Below, in pieces: positions 1 to 11,345 of a stretch of 64,000 nucleotides of DNA (position 1 is the first letter of the stretch; each line of letters starts with the position of its first letter). The notes under the pieces are model-generated. The model was given only the letters and a program-made list of their open reading frames with translations, did not search any database and was not told the DNA's origin. The stretch comes from Pomacea canaliculata. Its lineage: Eukaryota; Mollusca; Gastropoda; Architaenioglossa; Ampullariidae. The position numbers and the translations under genes were made by a program. The stretch is taken from assembly GCF_003073045.1 (NCBI RefSeq), contig NC_037597.1, positions 1,612,190 through 1,676,189 on the forward strand, in the 5' to 3' direction.

Positions 1-507
1 GCATACAACCAATTGGACAAAAATGTTCCTGTAGATAAAGTGGAAGATTATTTGTAAATCCATTTTTTGTCATGAACACAGAGAGACAATCAGACCGGGG
101 CATTATTTCTCAAAGGCCAAAGGTCACGAAGTGGCAAAAATCTTCACAACACTGCACTTTGAGACTGGCGATCGCATTTAAACCTCAACGGGCGTCTTGC
201 AGACGGTCACCATAACAACAGTGTACATGTTGCTGATGTCGTGGTGTTGTTGCAGGGTAAGGTAGTTGTCTCTTGAGGTCCTGTTGCTGTTCATGGCGCC
301 ATGATATTGTGTTGTTAGTGTCCGCAATGTTGTTGTCTGTTATAAGGCTAGGGTGTAGCTACTGGTTGGCCTCCGCACCCTGAAGGTGGAGTGACAGACT
401 GTCCATCGCACCAGTCGCTTGTCGTTGGCCGCTTTCCTTGAAACCGTTAGGGTGCGGGTGTCCTCCGTAGCTTGGGATGGGGCGACAGGCTGTCCTCAGT
501 ACCTGTA
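1..507. other. no gene seen, left edge
   Basis: No convincing exon, RNA gene or mobile element was recognised here. The stretch lies beyond the 3' end of the minus-strand EGF gene and just outside the first copy of the 420 bp direct repeat. Confidence 0.4.
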
Positions 508-935
508 GATGAAGCTGTGGGTCTCCCTCTCTCTTCTCTCCCGGATGTTGAGGTTACAAGCTGTCCCTCCTAAAATGAGGGTATGCATACAGGATGTCCT
601 CCACTGAGCAGGGTGGAGCTGTAGCTGACTTTCTATTGCATAGTGAAAGTAGGTTGTGGATAGTCTATTACATTTTCTATCAGCGGTAGAACATCGACGA
701 CCTTTACTCTGATTACCGTGTGATTGGTCAAACACCCGTTTCACCTGTTATTGGTTTGTACTCAAGCTAACCACGAAACAAATCCCACTGAAAAATACCA
801 TTTTAGTGCCACTGAAGCCGGACTGCAAGTATAGGTCGGTCGCTTTCCATGGAAAATGTTTCCTTACGGTTATACCTTCCCCCAAATTAATTAAACAACG
901 ATTGTCAGTAAATGTCTGTTTCACAGTCTAGATGA
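508..935. repeat. 420 bp dispersed direct repeat, copy 1
   Basis: The sequence matches 5727-6150 in the same orientation almost base for base over the first 360 bp or so, then with more differences and small indels up to the end. Copy 1 lies downstream of the last exon of the minus-strand EGF gene; copy 2 lies in its first intron. Short open frames on the minus strand in both copies are poorly preserved and look accidental. It may be a piece of a tandemly duplicated gene region or an unrecognised mobile element; no terminal repeats or target duplication were evident. Confidence 0.85.
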
Positions 936-1445
936 CAGTTATCAAGTTTCACCAAGCACTCACTTTCATTCACAATGCAATCTCAAGTCATTTGAGCAAT
1001 CCAGTCTGTAAGCAGTAAAAAATAGAAACTGTTTTTCTTCAGAAAAGTAAATGGTCAACAAGAACTGTAACTGTGTAGACTTTTAATGCAATAGTTCTTT
1101 CCCTTGATGATTGCTTTTAAAAAGAAACAAGAAATCGAGAAGAAATTTTTTTTTAAAAAAAGACTATACAAAGTGTAAAATAAAATAGGTAAAAATACTT
1201 TTAAAACATTTTTGTTTGAACTGTATTAACAAAGGAACAATTTTTTTTCTCAGGTCTCTACATTTTCTTTACTACATTAAAGAAGTGTGAGGGACACGCG
1301 TACAAACAGTCAGGTATAAAATATTTCCTGGGTTAGGGGGCAGCCTTCACCTTTGTCAACCCATCAGGCTGTTATTATGCAAAGGTCATTAAGAGCTGAA
1401 ACTTGTATTGCTCTCTGTATTATTGTTGTTAGACTGTTCCTCATA
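936..1445. other. AT-rich stretch, nothing recognised
   Basis: This is AT-rich sequence between the direct repeat and the 44 bp tandem repeat. It may contain 3' untranslated sequence of the minus-strand EGF gene, but no clear polyadenylation signal could be assigned. Confidence 0.35.
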
Positions 1446-1559
1446 GTACAACGTTGATGTCTGCTGACGTCACATGGCGATGCCTCGCGGTACAACGTTG
1501 ATGTCTGCTGACGTCACATGGCGATGCCTCGCGGTGCAATGTTGATGTCTGCTGACGTT
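1446..1559. repeat. 44 bp tandem repeat carrying CRE palindromes
   Basis: Two full copies and a partial third of a 44 bp unit lie end to end. Each full copy contains the palindrome TGACGTCA (1465-1472 and 1509-1516), the consensus cAMP response element. The third copy diverges inside it. The array lies just downstream of the stop codon of the minus-strand EGF gene, probably in its 3' untranslated region or flank, so a regulatory role is only possible. Confidence 0.8.
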
Positions 1560-1623
1560 GTGCTGCTGATCGTTGGTGTCGACAGCGATGACGTTGATCC
1601 TCACGGCGCAGTGTTGCTGTCTA

Positions 1624-4600
1624 CTAAATCAGTCGCTGCTTGTCGTTGTGCCATGGCGGTGGCTGGACCGTCTCCTCGTAGGATGGCGGACAATGTCGTC
1701 CATTGACGCTGACCATGCCAGGCTCCACCCCGGAAGTAACGTGCTGAGGTGCGGCGCTGGTGACGTCATAGCCAGGGTTTATCGTTGCTATCCCAGCGGC
1801 GCCCTCCACGTCAGCTCGAGGACGATACGGAGGGGCAGCCATGTGAAGTGGGGGGATAGTTCGGTTGGAAACGTTAGTGTTGACCGAAGTGCTGACAGAC
1901 CGGACTACCACGGCTCTCCGTCTCCTGAAGTAGATGCAGCAGATGATGAGGCCCACCTTCAGCACCACCACAAACGGCACCAATATGTAATAGGTACTCG
2001 TCGAGTAGGAGGAGGAGTAGGAAGGCTGCTCGTAGGTGGCCGTCCTGGATATGGCGAAGGGTCTGGCGAAAGGTCACTGGCTGTAACATGTCACAGAAAA
2101 TGAAGATCGCAAAGCATTTCCCTCACAACTCTGTTCACTCATTCATGACATGCTCTGTGTGTGAAATATTTTGTTTATACGACTTGTTATATACACGACG
2201 TATTGTACTCAGTCATTAACCCTGTACCCAGTGATATTGCACTCAGCCATGACAGGCATTCACTACTAACTTGTTCTTTCACTATTTGTTTCACTTGTCA
2301 TCCCCAGCACCATTCTGAGTGAGTGATGAATGTCCATATCTCATTGCTCCTTTTGCTATAAGAGAGTTACTACAGTTTAATTTTTGGTTTATTTAGAAGG
2401 AAAGTGCTTCCACCTTGAGATGATTTCGCACTGTGGGAAAGAGGGAGTGTGGGGTAAACCGGAGTACCCGGAGAAAAAGTGGTTTATGCCATCGAAACTC
2501 TGTAGGTTAAAGGTCAAGAAATAGTTCAAATGAAGTTTTTGTTTTACTTCCGCCGTAATGATAATATCGTTGCCAAGTACTTCGTTTGCGTATAATAATA
2601 AAACATTTATTAACAATATTAATTCCATCACGGTAATTAAAGTGCAAAATATAAAGATCGCATGTTGTGTTTACCACATTCAGTCAACTTACTATAACTG
2701 CAGCTTGTGCCCCAGTACCCTGAGGGGCAGGTACACTGGTACCCCACAGATGTCACATCACAGGTGCCGCCATTCAGACACGGGGACGACGAGCAGGAGT
2801 CATCTGTCAAACACAATCAACCAAGTCATCTGTCAAACACAATCAACCAAGTCATCTGTCAAACACAATCAACTAAGTCATCTGTCAAACACAATCAACC
2901 GAGTCATCCGTCGAAACATAATCAACCAAGTCATCTGTCAAACACAATCAACCGAGTCATCATTGCAGTCAACAAACATACATCGCTACGGTATGAGGAT
3001 TATGTAATGGTAAGTAATGATGAGACGATTTGAGGGAATCGTTGGCATTTCGTTTATTATAAAACAAAAGCTAATTTTATGTTAATGTCGTCTCCTGATC
3101 ATAATAAGCAGCTTGTAAACATCACATCTCATGTTGACCACACTCAGTCCTCAACTTACAAACTTCGCAGTTGGTTCCTCTGTACCCCGACAGGCAGGTG
3201 CACTGGTACCCCGGGTACCCTGGGTTCACACCCGTGGAGTCCCCGCAGGTGCCGTCATTTTGACATGGCGACGACGAACAGGGGGAAGCTGTCAGGACAC
3301 ATTTCACGGTCAGAAACACATTTTGTTTGACACATTGATGTTGAGAACTATTTGCTGGTAGTGAGAAGGACGATTATGGCGACATTATTCGCGCAATGTA
3401 GTAAACAAAGCTTCATTGACAGAAAATATATTTTGTTTACATTTGGTCTTCTACTTACGAACATCGCAGTTCCTCCCACTGTACTCTGATGTACAGATGC
3501 AGTTGTATCCCAGGAAGGAAGATGGGGCTTTATAGCAGTAGCCGCCATTGAGACACGGGGACGTGGAGCAGGGGTCACCTGTAGGGACAAGACAACAGGT
3601 GTCTCTTCAGTTGCTAGCATAAACATACTGTGGTGTACAGGTGTGAAATCATACTTTGGTGTACAGGTGTGAAATCTTACTGTGTGTACAGGTGTGAAAT
3701 CATACTTTGGTGTACAGGTGTGAAATCCTACTGTGTGTACAGGCGTGAAATCATACTTTGGTGTACAGGTGTGAAATCCTACTGTGGTGTACAGGTGTGA
3801 AATCCTACTGTGTGTACAGGCGTGAAATCATACTTTGGTGTACAGGTGTGAAATCCTACTGTGGTGTACAGGTGTGAAATCCTACTGTGTGTACAGGTGT
3901 GAAATCCTACTGTGGTGTACAGGTGTGAAATCATGCTTTACTGTGCACGTTCTCTTGTTGCTAATGCTTGATGGTGATGGCGAGGATGCTGACATCAATC
4001 ACTGGCGTAGTATTTAGTTTTTATACTAAAATATGTTTCAACAATAATCTGATGATAATAACAGCGGTTATACAAGTCTCGTTTTGAGTTGACGACGCTC
4101 AGTCTTCAATTTCCAAGTATCATAGCTACTTCCCGTGTACCCTAGCGAGCAGGACACAGTATCCCAGGTGAAAGAGTTGAAACCCTGCAGACGTGGCCAC
4201 GTGACCGAAGTCTGGCGGAAGCAGCACGTGGCCTCCCATCAGCCAATCACGCAGCGCATTTATTTTCTCTTTGTTACCTAGGAAAATTCTGATTTTCCCC
4301 GTGGATAGCGTCCGCATCGACGACTGAATTTGTTAATTTCTAAACTTTTACAAACAAATCTTCTGTTTAGTTAATATTCAGTGATGACAGACCATAATAC
4401 CCATTATAGGCTCTCTGACAAGGCATAACACGTGATGGAGTGACAAACACCATCAACAACAAGCTCAAGACCTTTACCAACCGATGCCTACGCCATATTC
4501 TGGGAATAAGATGGCCTGAAAAAGATCTCCAACAGCAGCCTGTGGACAAGAACCAACCAGAATGCCACAAGCCAGGACATCATAAAGCGCCAATGGGGTG

Positions 4601-6322
4601 GATAGGACACACCCTGCGCTAATGGGGTGGACAGGACACACGCACAAGCCAGCTGACACCATGGCCAGGCAGGCACTTGACCGGAACCCTCAGGGGAAGA
4701 GGAGAGTTGAGAGACCAAAGACTTGGAGAAGAACAGTAGAGAGCGAGGTAAAGGACGTGGGAACCACTTGGGCCCAACTGAGGGATGCTGCCCTATACAG
4801 GGTCCGCTGGCGAGGTGTTGTTGCGGCCCTATGCTTCTTGAGGAGTAACAAGCAATAAACTAAACCAATCAAAACGCAACTTACAGAAATTACCCTGTTT
4901 ACGACACTCAGTCTTCAACTTACAAATGTACCTGACAATCTACTTCCCCTGTACCCTGAAGGTCCGGTCCGCCCCTGTCCCAGGCTGAAAAACGTTGAAT
5001 CCTCGCAGGTGCCGCCATGTTGACCCAACGACGACGAATAGGGGTCAGCAGTCGGCACATGAACAAATCAGTTCTCTGAATAGGTGCTAACATAAACATA
5101 CTCTGCTGTACTCCTCTAGCACTTGATCAGGGGTCAGGGGTCACCTGCTGCGTCGCAATCACGGAAATTTATTGGTGTATAGCTTTCGATGATGTCGGCT
5201 TACACACAATATCACAAAAGCTGATGCTGTAAATCTCTTGGTGAGCAAGGTGTAACTTGCTGTGATCACACCTTTTTAAAATTTACTTCATTCTCAGTTC
5301 TGCTGACGGATTTCACACTTTCCTCCCGCGTATCCGTGTGGACAGACAGGTGAGCTTGGAGAATGGAGACCTGCAGGTACCCTCCCCACCCGTGTTGACT
5401 CAGTCAGAGCGCAGTGGCGTGTCCTCACAGGGAAGTTCAACAGTTGGAGACACCACAGGAACATTCATCACAGACTCACCTGGCGGCCATGATGCCATTT
5501 GAAGACTAAGATCTCTCGAACGAAAGGCTTTTATCTGCTCGGTGTTTGGAAAAATCATCTGGTAGCAACTACTCCCTGTTTATTTTGGGAATAAATAACA
5601 AAATAAAGATGAAGATGCGGCTTCATACCATTGGGGTGTGTCTATATTCACGCCAGTACAAAGTGCTTCAAACATGACAGCCGGTGTCCATCACAACTTT
5701 AGAGCAGGTTGTAAACTGTCTCTAGTGCAATGAAGCTGTGGGTCTCCCTCTCTCTTCTCTCCCGGATGTTGAGGTTACAAGCTGTCCCTCCTAAAATGAG
5801 GGTATGCATACAGGATGTCCTCCACTGAGCAGGGTGGAGCTGTAGCTGACTTTCTATTGCATAATGAAAGTAGGTTGTGGATAGTCTATTACATTTTCTA
5901 TCAGCGGTAGAACAACATCGACGACCTTTGCTCTGATTACCGTACGATTGGTCGCACACCCGTTTCACCTGTTATTGGTTTTTACTCAAGCTAACCATAG
6001 AATAAACTCCAAAGGGTTGTCCTTAAAATACCACTGAAGCCGGACTGCAAGTTTAGGTCGGTCGCTTTCCATGAAAAATGTTTCTTTTTTGTTATACTTT
6101 CACACAAATGAATTAACGGTTGTCAATAAATATTTCTGTTTCACTGTTTACAGAAATCCATAAAACCTGCTAGCTTGTTGCTTTAAATGGATGTTTCTAC
6201 TTCAATAACATTCATAACTACAATTGTTATACTCATACTGTACCATGCGACTCACCTGTGTCATTACTCTCACAGTCCACTGCGCCCAGAGTCCACACCA
6301 GGAGAAGGACGTACAAGCTCAT
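1624..6322 (-). CDS. EGF-repeat type I membrane protein
   Basis: Exons read on the minus strand: 6322-6256 (start codon and signal peptide, beginning [17 protein letters not shown], donor GTGAGT), 3578-3459, 3288-3160, 2803-2693 and a last exon ending with the stop at 1624. The three middle exons each encode one EGF module with six cysteines; cores such as SPCLNGGYC and SPCQNDGTC are clear. Every exon from the signal exon onward has phase 1 borders, the classic symmetric module of exon shuffling. The last exon encodes a hydrophobic span (about [18 protein letters not shown]), a four-arginine stop-transfer and a short tail with PPSY and PPY motifs that could bind WW domains. The acceptor of the last exon is unclear: the open frame meets a stop upstream, so one more small exon may be missing. 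The likely role is a cell-surface adhesion or ligand-binding protein; no specific family was recognised. Confidence 0.7.
2390..2520 (-). repeat. SINE-like fragment
   Basis: Read on the minus strand, it contains CTCCGGGTACTCCGGTTT, resembling a conserved internal core seen in several tRNA-derived SINE families. A related but diverged version occurs near 21100. No tRNA-like head was found here, so it is a partial copy. Confidence 0.45.
2801..2958. repeat. 26 bp tandem repeat spanning a splice acceptor
   Basis: About six copies of a 26 bp unit run head to tail. On the minus strand each unit contains GTTTGACAGATG, and the copy nearest the exon supplies the splice acceptor of the EGF exon ending at 2803. 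The array therefore multiplies a 3' splice site, including a possible branch sequence (GGTTGATTG). Confidence 0.85.
3625..3935. repeat. 25-26 bp minisatellite in an intron
   Basis: About twelve copies of a unit with core ACAGGTGTGAAATC alternate between slightly different spacers (TACTTTGGTGT, TACTGTGTGT, TACTGTGGTGT). The array lies in the intron upstream of the first intact EGF exon. Confidence 0.9.
4105..4215 (-). pseudogene. decayed EGF exon 1
   Basis: The block aligns with the intact EGF exons including their intron flank: the plus-strand string ctcagtcttcaa precedes the donor position in all of them. The donor and most cysteines are lost, so it is a dead module of the array. Confidence 0.55.
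4440..4866 (+). mobile_element. LINE 3' end fragment
   Basis: Broken frames encode the C-terminal end typical of endonuclease-reverse transcriptase LINEs: a [15 protein letters not shown] segment, GWIGHTLR, then [24 protein letters not shown] and a terminal [15 protein letters not shown]. The element is 5' truncated and ends in a tail rich in taaactaaac. The same 3' end recurs at 53895, 63176 and 63928. It sits between decayed EGF exons. Confidence 0.8.
4923..5048 (-). pseudogene. decayed EGF exon 2
   Basis: It retains the donor-like acttac on the plus strand at 4917-4922, the SSS and HGGTC segments and GYRG of an EGF module, but several of the six cysteines are replaced. It is a non-functional or cysteine-depleted module; it remains open over much of its length. 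Confidence 0.6.
5305..5455 (-). pseudogene. decayed EGF exon 3
   Basis: Pieces of an EGF module appear in shifted frames: [19 protein letters not shown] in one frame and [12 protein letters not shown] in another. Frame breaks show it is dead. It lies closest to the signal-peptide exon, so it was probably the first module of an earlier, longer protein. Confidence 0.55.
5727..6150. repeat. 420 bp dispersed direct repeat, copy 2
   Basis: This is the partner of 508-935, in the same orientation. It lies in the first intron of the EGF gene, between the signal-peptide exon and the decayed EGF exons. The copies differ by scattered substitutions and small indels. Confidence 0.85.
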
Positions 6323-6559
6323 CGTGACAACACGGCGACAGTCGGAGGACACTCAGTCAGCCAAGTGTTTCCCCAAATGACAAGACTACATACAGGATCT
6401 CCCCCAGCAAACACCTGCCCACGTGACACGCCGTTAGGAGGTGAAGTCTCCGGAGCGCGGCATTACACCCACCCACCCACACACACAGTTTCAGCCAATC
6501 AGGGAGCAGGAACCGTGACCTGAGAGGTCAGCCTCTTACCTGTAAGAAGGAAAGACATG

Positions 6560-8380
6560 TCATCATTGCCATCACCAAACAAACCTGGCGGAAACTTGTC
6601 CTGATTGCGCAAACTTGTGAGCAGGACACCGAAACCTCGTCACAGCTACAGGAATGTGAATTTTATTCCTAAATCACTGATCAGAGCTTGAGACATCCGT
6701 TCTTTTATAGTTTCGCACAGAGTTCAGTTTGGTGTGAGTCTTTGAAAGTCCTTTTGCGGATATATATCATTTATATAACTGCAATGTTCATATAATTATT
6801 GCAGTATATATATATATGAACGAAATCCATTGCAGGATATATTTCTAGGAAACGAGAAAGGTAATCAGGCAATTTCATAGAAGTGTGTGTTGTTGCTAGA
6901 ATTACCATTACGACTTTCTCCAAATATTAAGATCCATAAACATTTAGAATTTGTTTAATATTGTCTTAGGATTTCTTACCTGAAGAATATCAGCTCCTCA
7001 TCTGTAAATGTTGTGTGGCAGTGGTGCTAATGATCATTCTGAGGCCACTGTGAGAATTAAACTGTTTTACAAAGAATGGTGGGAAAAGTGGAAGAAATGC
7101 TCTCAGGAGTCTTCAAAAGTCACTTTGAGAATCAAGCGATCATACCCTGCTCTGTCAACTAAGATCATCTACAAGGCAATATTACTTTTATTTGTCATTT
7201 GTATTTCATCGACAACTGATAATATTGACATTAACACTTGCGATACTGGTATATTCTGTTCTTCAGATTTGCAGTCCTGAATGCATCACATTAGGTATCA
7301 GGGAGTGTGGGGACAACTATTCCGTGTCCGGAGCGGATCTGACACAATTGTTTGTGTTGTTTCCTTACTGACGCAGTACAACACAGAATGATTGATGTCG
7401 CCCAGTCATCTGTCACAAGTCAGCCCTTGATATGCGTCTATAGGAATAGCCTTTAGGAAGTCCATCAACGCCCCGCTTGTATTTGAAAATCTCATTTCTG
7501 TAAATTGATTGCCATCTGTGCCTTTGGTTTCGGCAGTTGCCTATCGCCGTTTGATGAATAATTTCAAATTTGTCTCCTAGTTCACCGCCACCATCCTCTA
7601 CCGACCGTAAGACTTCGCTGACATTCTGTAATGTGTTGACTTTTCACAGGCACAAGAACCAGAGGAGCAGTTATTTTTTTAACTACACTTCTGGACACTT
7701 CACCCATATTTTCAACAAATATTGCAAAAAACCCTCCCAAAAAGAGTATTAAAACTGATTTATGATCCATTGTAGAGACCAAACCTTTGTCACATCCTCA
7801 ATATTTTGAACTGTCAGGATGAAAGAGGATGCTGAACAACAGGCCCTTTATATTTATTTATTTAACATGGTATTTGCGCATGTTGTTAATAATAAAAAAA
7901 AAAAGAATACAGTGACACATCTACATTTGCACATTTCACTTACACTTCTTTCAGTCTATGTAGATTGAATATTGGGAAAATACTTCAACAAACTTCTTTA
8001 AAAATTGCCTGAATTTGCAAATTTATTATGTTTAATATTTTGTAACATGATTTTACTATATTTATTGACACACACAAAATATTACAGCTGAGCCAGAGAT
8101 ACTAGACACTGAGATAGAATTGTATCAATGCAGTTAAAGCACTATCACTGCTCATCTGAAGAATTCCTCCTTCTTGTTCTCTTTATGTTCTTCCTAAAGA
8201 GCTTGTGCATGTGCTAAAAACAATCAGGTGGCCATCATGACAGCCTTGCATAGCAGGTCCTGTCTGCGTGGAGAAGAAAACATTATTTACATTGCCCTTG
8301 GCTTGTCAGACCAGTGGCAATTTAAAAAGCAAGATAAACTTTGTTCACAGTTATGTTTAGAGAAAATGGCAGTTAGTAAA
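6560..8380. other. intergenic, nothing recognised
   Basis: This is the upstream side of the EGF gene's first exon and the intergenic sequence beyond it. It is AT-rich, with a short TA repeat near 6800. Open frames such as 7008-7280 resemble nothing known and lack supporting exon features. Confidence 0.35.
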
Positions 8381-8384
8381 AAGT

Positions 8385-8930
8385 ACAAAACAGCAGCAAT
8401 ACATTTTATTAAAACTCGTATGTCATAAATATATAAATACCAGAAAAATAAATGTTTATTGTTTTCTTGCTCAGCTATGTTTGTAAAGAAGATTCTTATA
8501 AAAATTGGCTTGATATTTTATTACCTTGAAAGAACAAAAATAAACCACGGGAAATTATTTGTGTGTGTGTGTGTGTGTGCGTACACTCGATCAAACACAT
8601 TAGATTCCATCAGGAATGTCACAGTCATGAAGCTGATGTACACCGGAGGTCTCTGATGAGCTGAACACACGTGCAACACTTACAGGATATGTTAATACCT
8701 ATATATACATATATATAGTATGTCAGCACGTTTATTACGCTGTAACATTTCACAATATGCTTCCTTCTACTTTGTCATTCAGACACTAGACAGTGAGTAA
8801 GAAACATTGCAAAAATTTTATTTATTTACAAGTGTGGTTGTGAAAGACACTAGACAGTGAGTAAGAAGCATTACAAAAATTTTATTTATTTACAAGTGTG
8901 GTTGTGCAAGCAAACCTTTTATTTTCAGCA
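8385..8930 (+). repeat. repeat block A (thioesterase-flank family)
   Basis: 8385-8570 matches 22060-22290, and 8620-8930 matches 10725-10950 and 23280-23530, in the same order as in the block downstream of the thioesterase gene. A 64 bp internal tandem duplication (8781-8844 and 8845-8908) is unique to this copy. It looks like the leftover 3' flank of a lost paralogue or a dispersed repeat; no thioesterase exon remains next to it. Confidence 0.75.
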
Positions 8931-8935
8931 CTTGT

Positions 8936-10289
8936 AACAACACGCCAGTCCCTGCTGGGTACCCAGGGTGGGCTGGTGGCACAAGAACACAACAAAGATG
9001 GAAATCGCCGCACAACTGTAGTTTATATTCAGTTTCACTCGGCGGCTGGCCCGCCGTCTCTCCACTCTCACTTTCAATTGAAATGCAAAACCTATTGTAC
9101 ACACAGATACAAGCTTCAATATTAAAAGCAATGACAAGGAAGTGCAGTGAGTGGATGGTGTGTTTGCCACACTGTCCCATCCTCACCCGACCTTACTCAG
9201 GTGACACTGTCAACACCTGGTAGTCGCCACAAACAAAACAATCTCTAGGTTTCGTACAGGTGTTTCCTTCTTCTTCCGCTAGCTGCCATTACCTCTTGAT
9301 TATCTTTGTCGTTCTATAATCCCATACTGATCCTTCTCTGTCATAATACTTCTGTATTAAGGAATTATTTTTATATGATAAAAACTGTATATACCATACT
9401 TGGCATAACCAGTTACAAACATGCATGACAACATCCATTTAAAGTCTGACCAGAGCCGCGTTCGATTCCCTCCATTTCCTGCGAGTTGGACTGTCTACAC
9501 CTGAGATGTGGCTCCGCCAGTGGGGTGGGTGCTGTCCTGGCGACTCACACCTCGCAGGTGATGTTACCGTCCAGCGACCCAAAGCTTTCCTGTAATACTG
9601 TGAACATTCATGTTTTTCACTAACGTACATCGCTGTAAAAAAATACCGCAGACCATCCCTGCACCCCACTCTATATGTGTGCCCTGGGCAACTGCCTATA
9701 GTTTGCCTCATGATAGACTCGAGGTCCTGGGTACCCGTACCCGATACTGCATGCCTATTCATGGCGGATCTCGAACTCTCTATTTGTACATCGTCCAGTT
9801 TTACTTAATAACAATGGGGGATGGCTACATATACCACTTGACTAATTTGCATTGAAAACAAGTAGCTTTGTTTACAAACAAGGAGTAACGAGAGTGTTAT
9901 TAATTAGTAAAAGAAAAAAAGAAAGTAATTTCTGTACCCGGAGATCAAATCGACTCAGGGCCATAGTCCAGTCGACTCGAGGCTGTGACCAAGGGACAAA
10001 TGGTCAAATGATAGATGGGGAGCCTGTTGGTTCCATACACAGCCCGTGTCAAAAGAAGCAAATAATCAGTCAACCAGGGAGTCCACGACATCCTATAAAC
10101 ACAGACAAGACAACACAAACAGCGGTTCACCTGCTCTACCCACATGTCAACAGGTCACGTGCAGTCCGCAGGCTGTGATGCTCACCATGACCAGAGCTCG
10201 TGCTCACCTGTCGCTGTGTGCAAGCTACGAAAAGTCTTGTCAGCAGGTCACATGTGTGCCTCACCTGGCAGAGCTGCACGACTGTAAAG
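8936..10289. other. intergenic, nothing firm
   Basis: No gene was recognised. The segment around 9450-9560 is GC-richer and carries a B-box-like gcgttcgattccc that might come from a tRNA-derived SINE, but no A box or tail was found. Confidence 0.3.
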
Positions 10290-11010
10290 TATCCGACTAT
10301 AAACCTGACTTACAAACAACTCAGTGTGACACAGTATGGACAAAGCGGCAAGAAATCCACATGACGGAACCCACAAAAGCTTACAATCAAAACCCAGGCT
10401 TTGAAACTTGAAATTTAAGCTTTTACAGGGACAGACGTGTTATAATTATTAGCTTGAACAGTTCAGAAACAATCAACGAGGGAGATACAAGGTCTGGCAA
10501 CCCACATCTCGCTCTGTTCATTCCCGATAAAACATTTCCTAACTAAAGCAGACTTTGACTGCATGAACTGATAACCTTTCGACTTTGAACTGATGCGCAT
10601 CAAGGGAGAGCAATCCTGTAATCTGACAAATTTTAGTTTTTATTATTTGACTTCAAGCTGTCAGTTGTGAGTAAACAGTTGTTATTTACGCCAAATCAGT
10701 TATGTCACAGTCTTGAAGCTGATGCACACCGTAGGTCTCTAATGAGCTGCACACCCGTGCAACGCTTACATGATGTTTTAATACCTAGATACATATACAT
10801 ATATATAGTATGTCAGCACTTTGATTACGCTGTAACATTTCACAATATGTTTCCTTCTACTTTATCATTCAGACACTAGACAGTGAGTAAGAAACACATG
10901 ACAAACAAGAATTTATTTACAAGTGTGTAGGGCAAGCAAACCTTTTACTTTCAGTACTCTCGATTAAAAGAGGGAGAAATATGTTAAAGTAGAAGACTAC
11001 TATATCATCA
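10290..11010 (+). repeat. repeat block B upstream of thioesterase gene
   Basis: About 700 bp collinear with 22852-23577, including the strings gggacagacgtgttataattatt and the TA-rich cctagatacatatacat (each matched with small differences). It ends about 230 bp before the TATA box of the thioesterase gene, while its partner begins about 850 bp past that gene's stop codon. Confidence 0.85.
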
Positions 11011-11235
11011 AAGACAAGAAATATTGAAAAGGTGAAAAATCCAGATGTCCAGTGTCTTATTAGCAGTTTACAATAACTAGTGGCATGATGTAGACCCATC
11101 AACGTGGCCTACAACAGAAGTCTAACAGACATTGTCGTCATACAATTGGTTCTGCTCTCACCAAGCTGGGTGTGCATATTTCACGCTTGTCTTGTGTGAG
11201 TACTGTGTATGATAATGGATATCACAAGATACACG

Positions 11236-11244
11236 TATATAAAG
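11236..11244 (+). promoter_or_regulatory. TATA box of thioesterase-like gene
   Basis: TATATAAAG lies about 110 bp upstream of the inferred start codon at 11346, which would place transcription initiation near 11265-11275. The position fits a TATA-driven promoter; this is inferred from sequence only. Confidence 0.6.
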
Positions 11245-11345
11245 GGATGCTTGTCATACGTTATTCACTTGCTTCTTAAGTTTTGACTACTATAGATTTG
11301 CAATGGTCAGATTTTGAAGCTGAACCAGAAAGGCGAGAAGAGATA

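Noticed and set aside
496-744. Minus-strand frame of 82 codons, with a similar one at 5699-5968
   Set aside because: Preserved only because the region is a direct repeat; the two frames differ by an indel and a changed C-terminus and resemble no protein.
1573-2103. 176-codon plus-strand frame over the EGF gene's last exon
   Set aside because: It is the antisense shadow of the minus-strand membrane and tail exon, which has a clear hydrophobic span, arginine stop-transfer and PPxY motif.
6224-6523. 99-codon plus-strand frame
   Set aside because: It is antisense to the signal-peptide exon of the EGF gene, which has a start codon, hydrophobic core and a strong donor.
9430-9560. Possible tRNA gene (B-box-like gcgttcgattccc)
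   Set aside because: No matching A box or cloverleaf could be drawn by eye; at best it is a SINE scrap.
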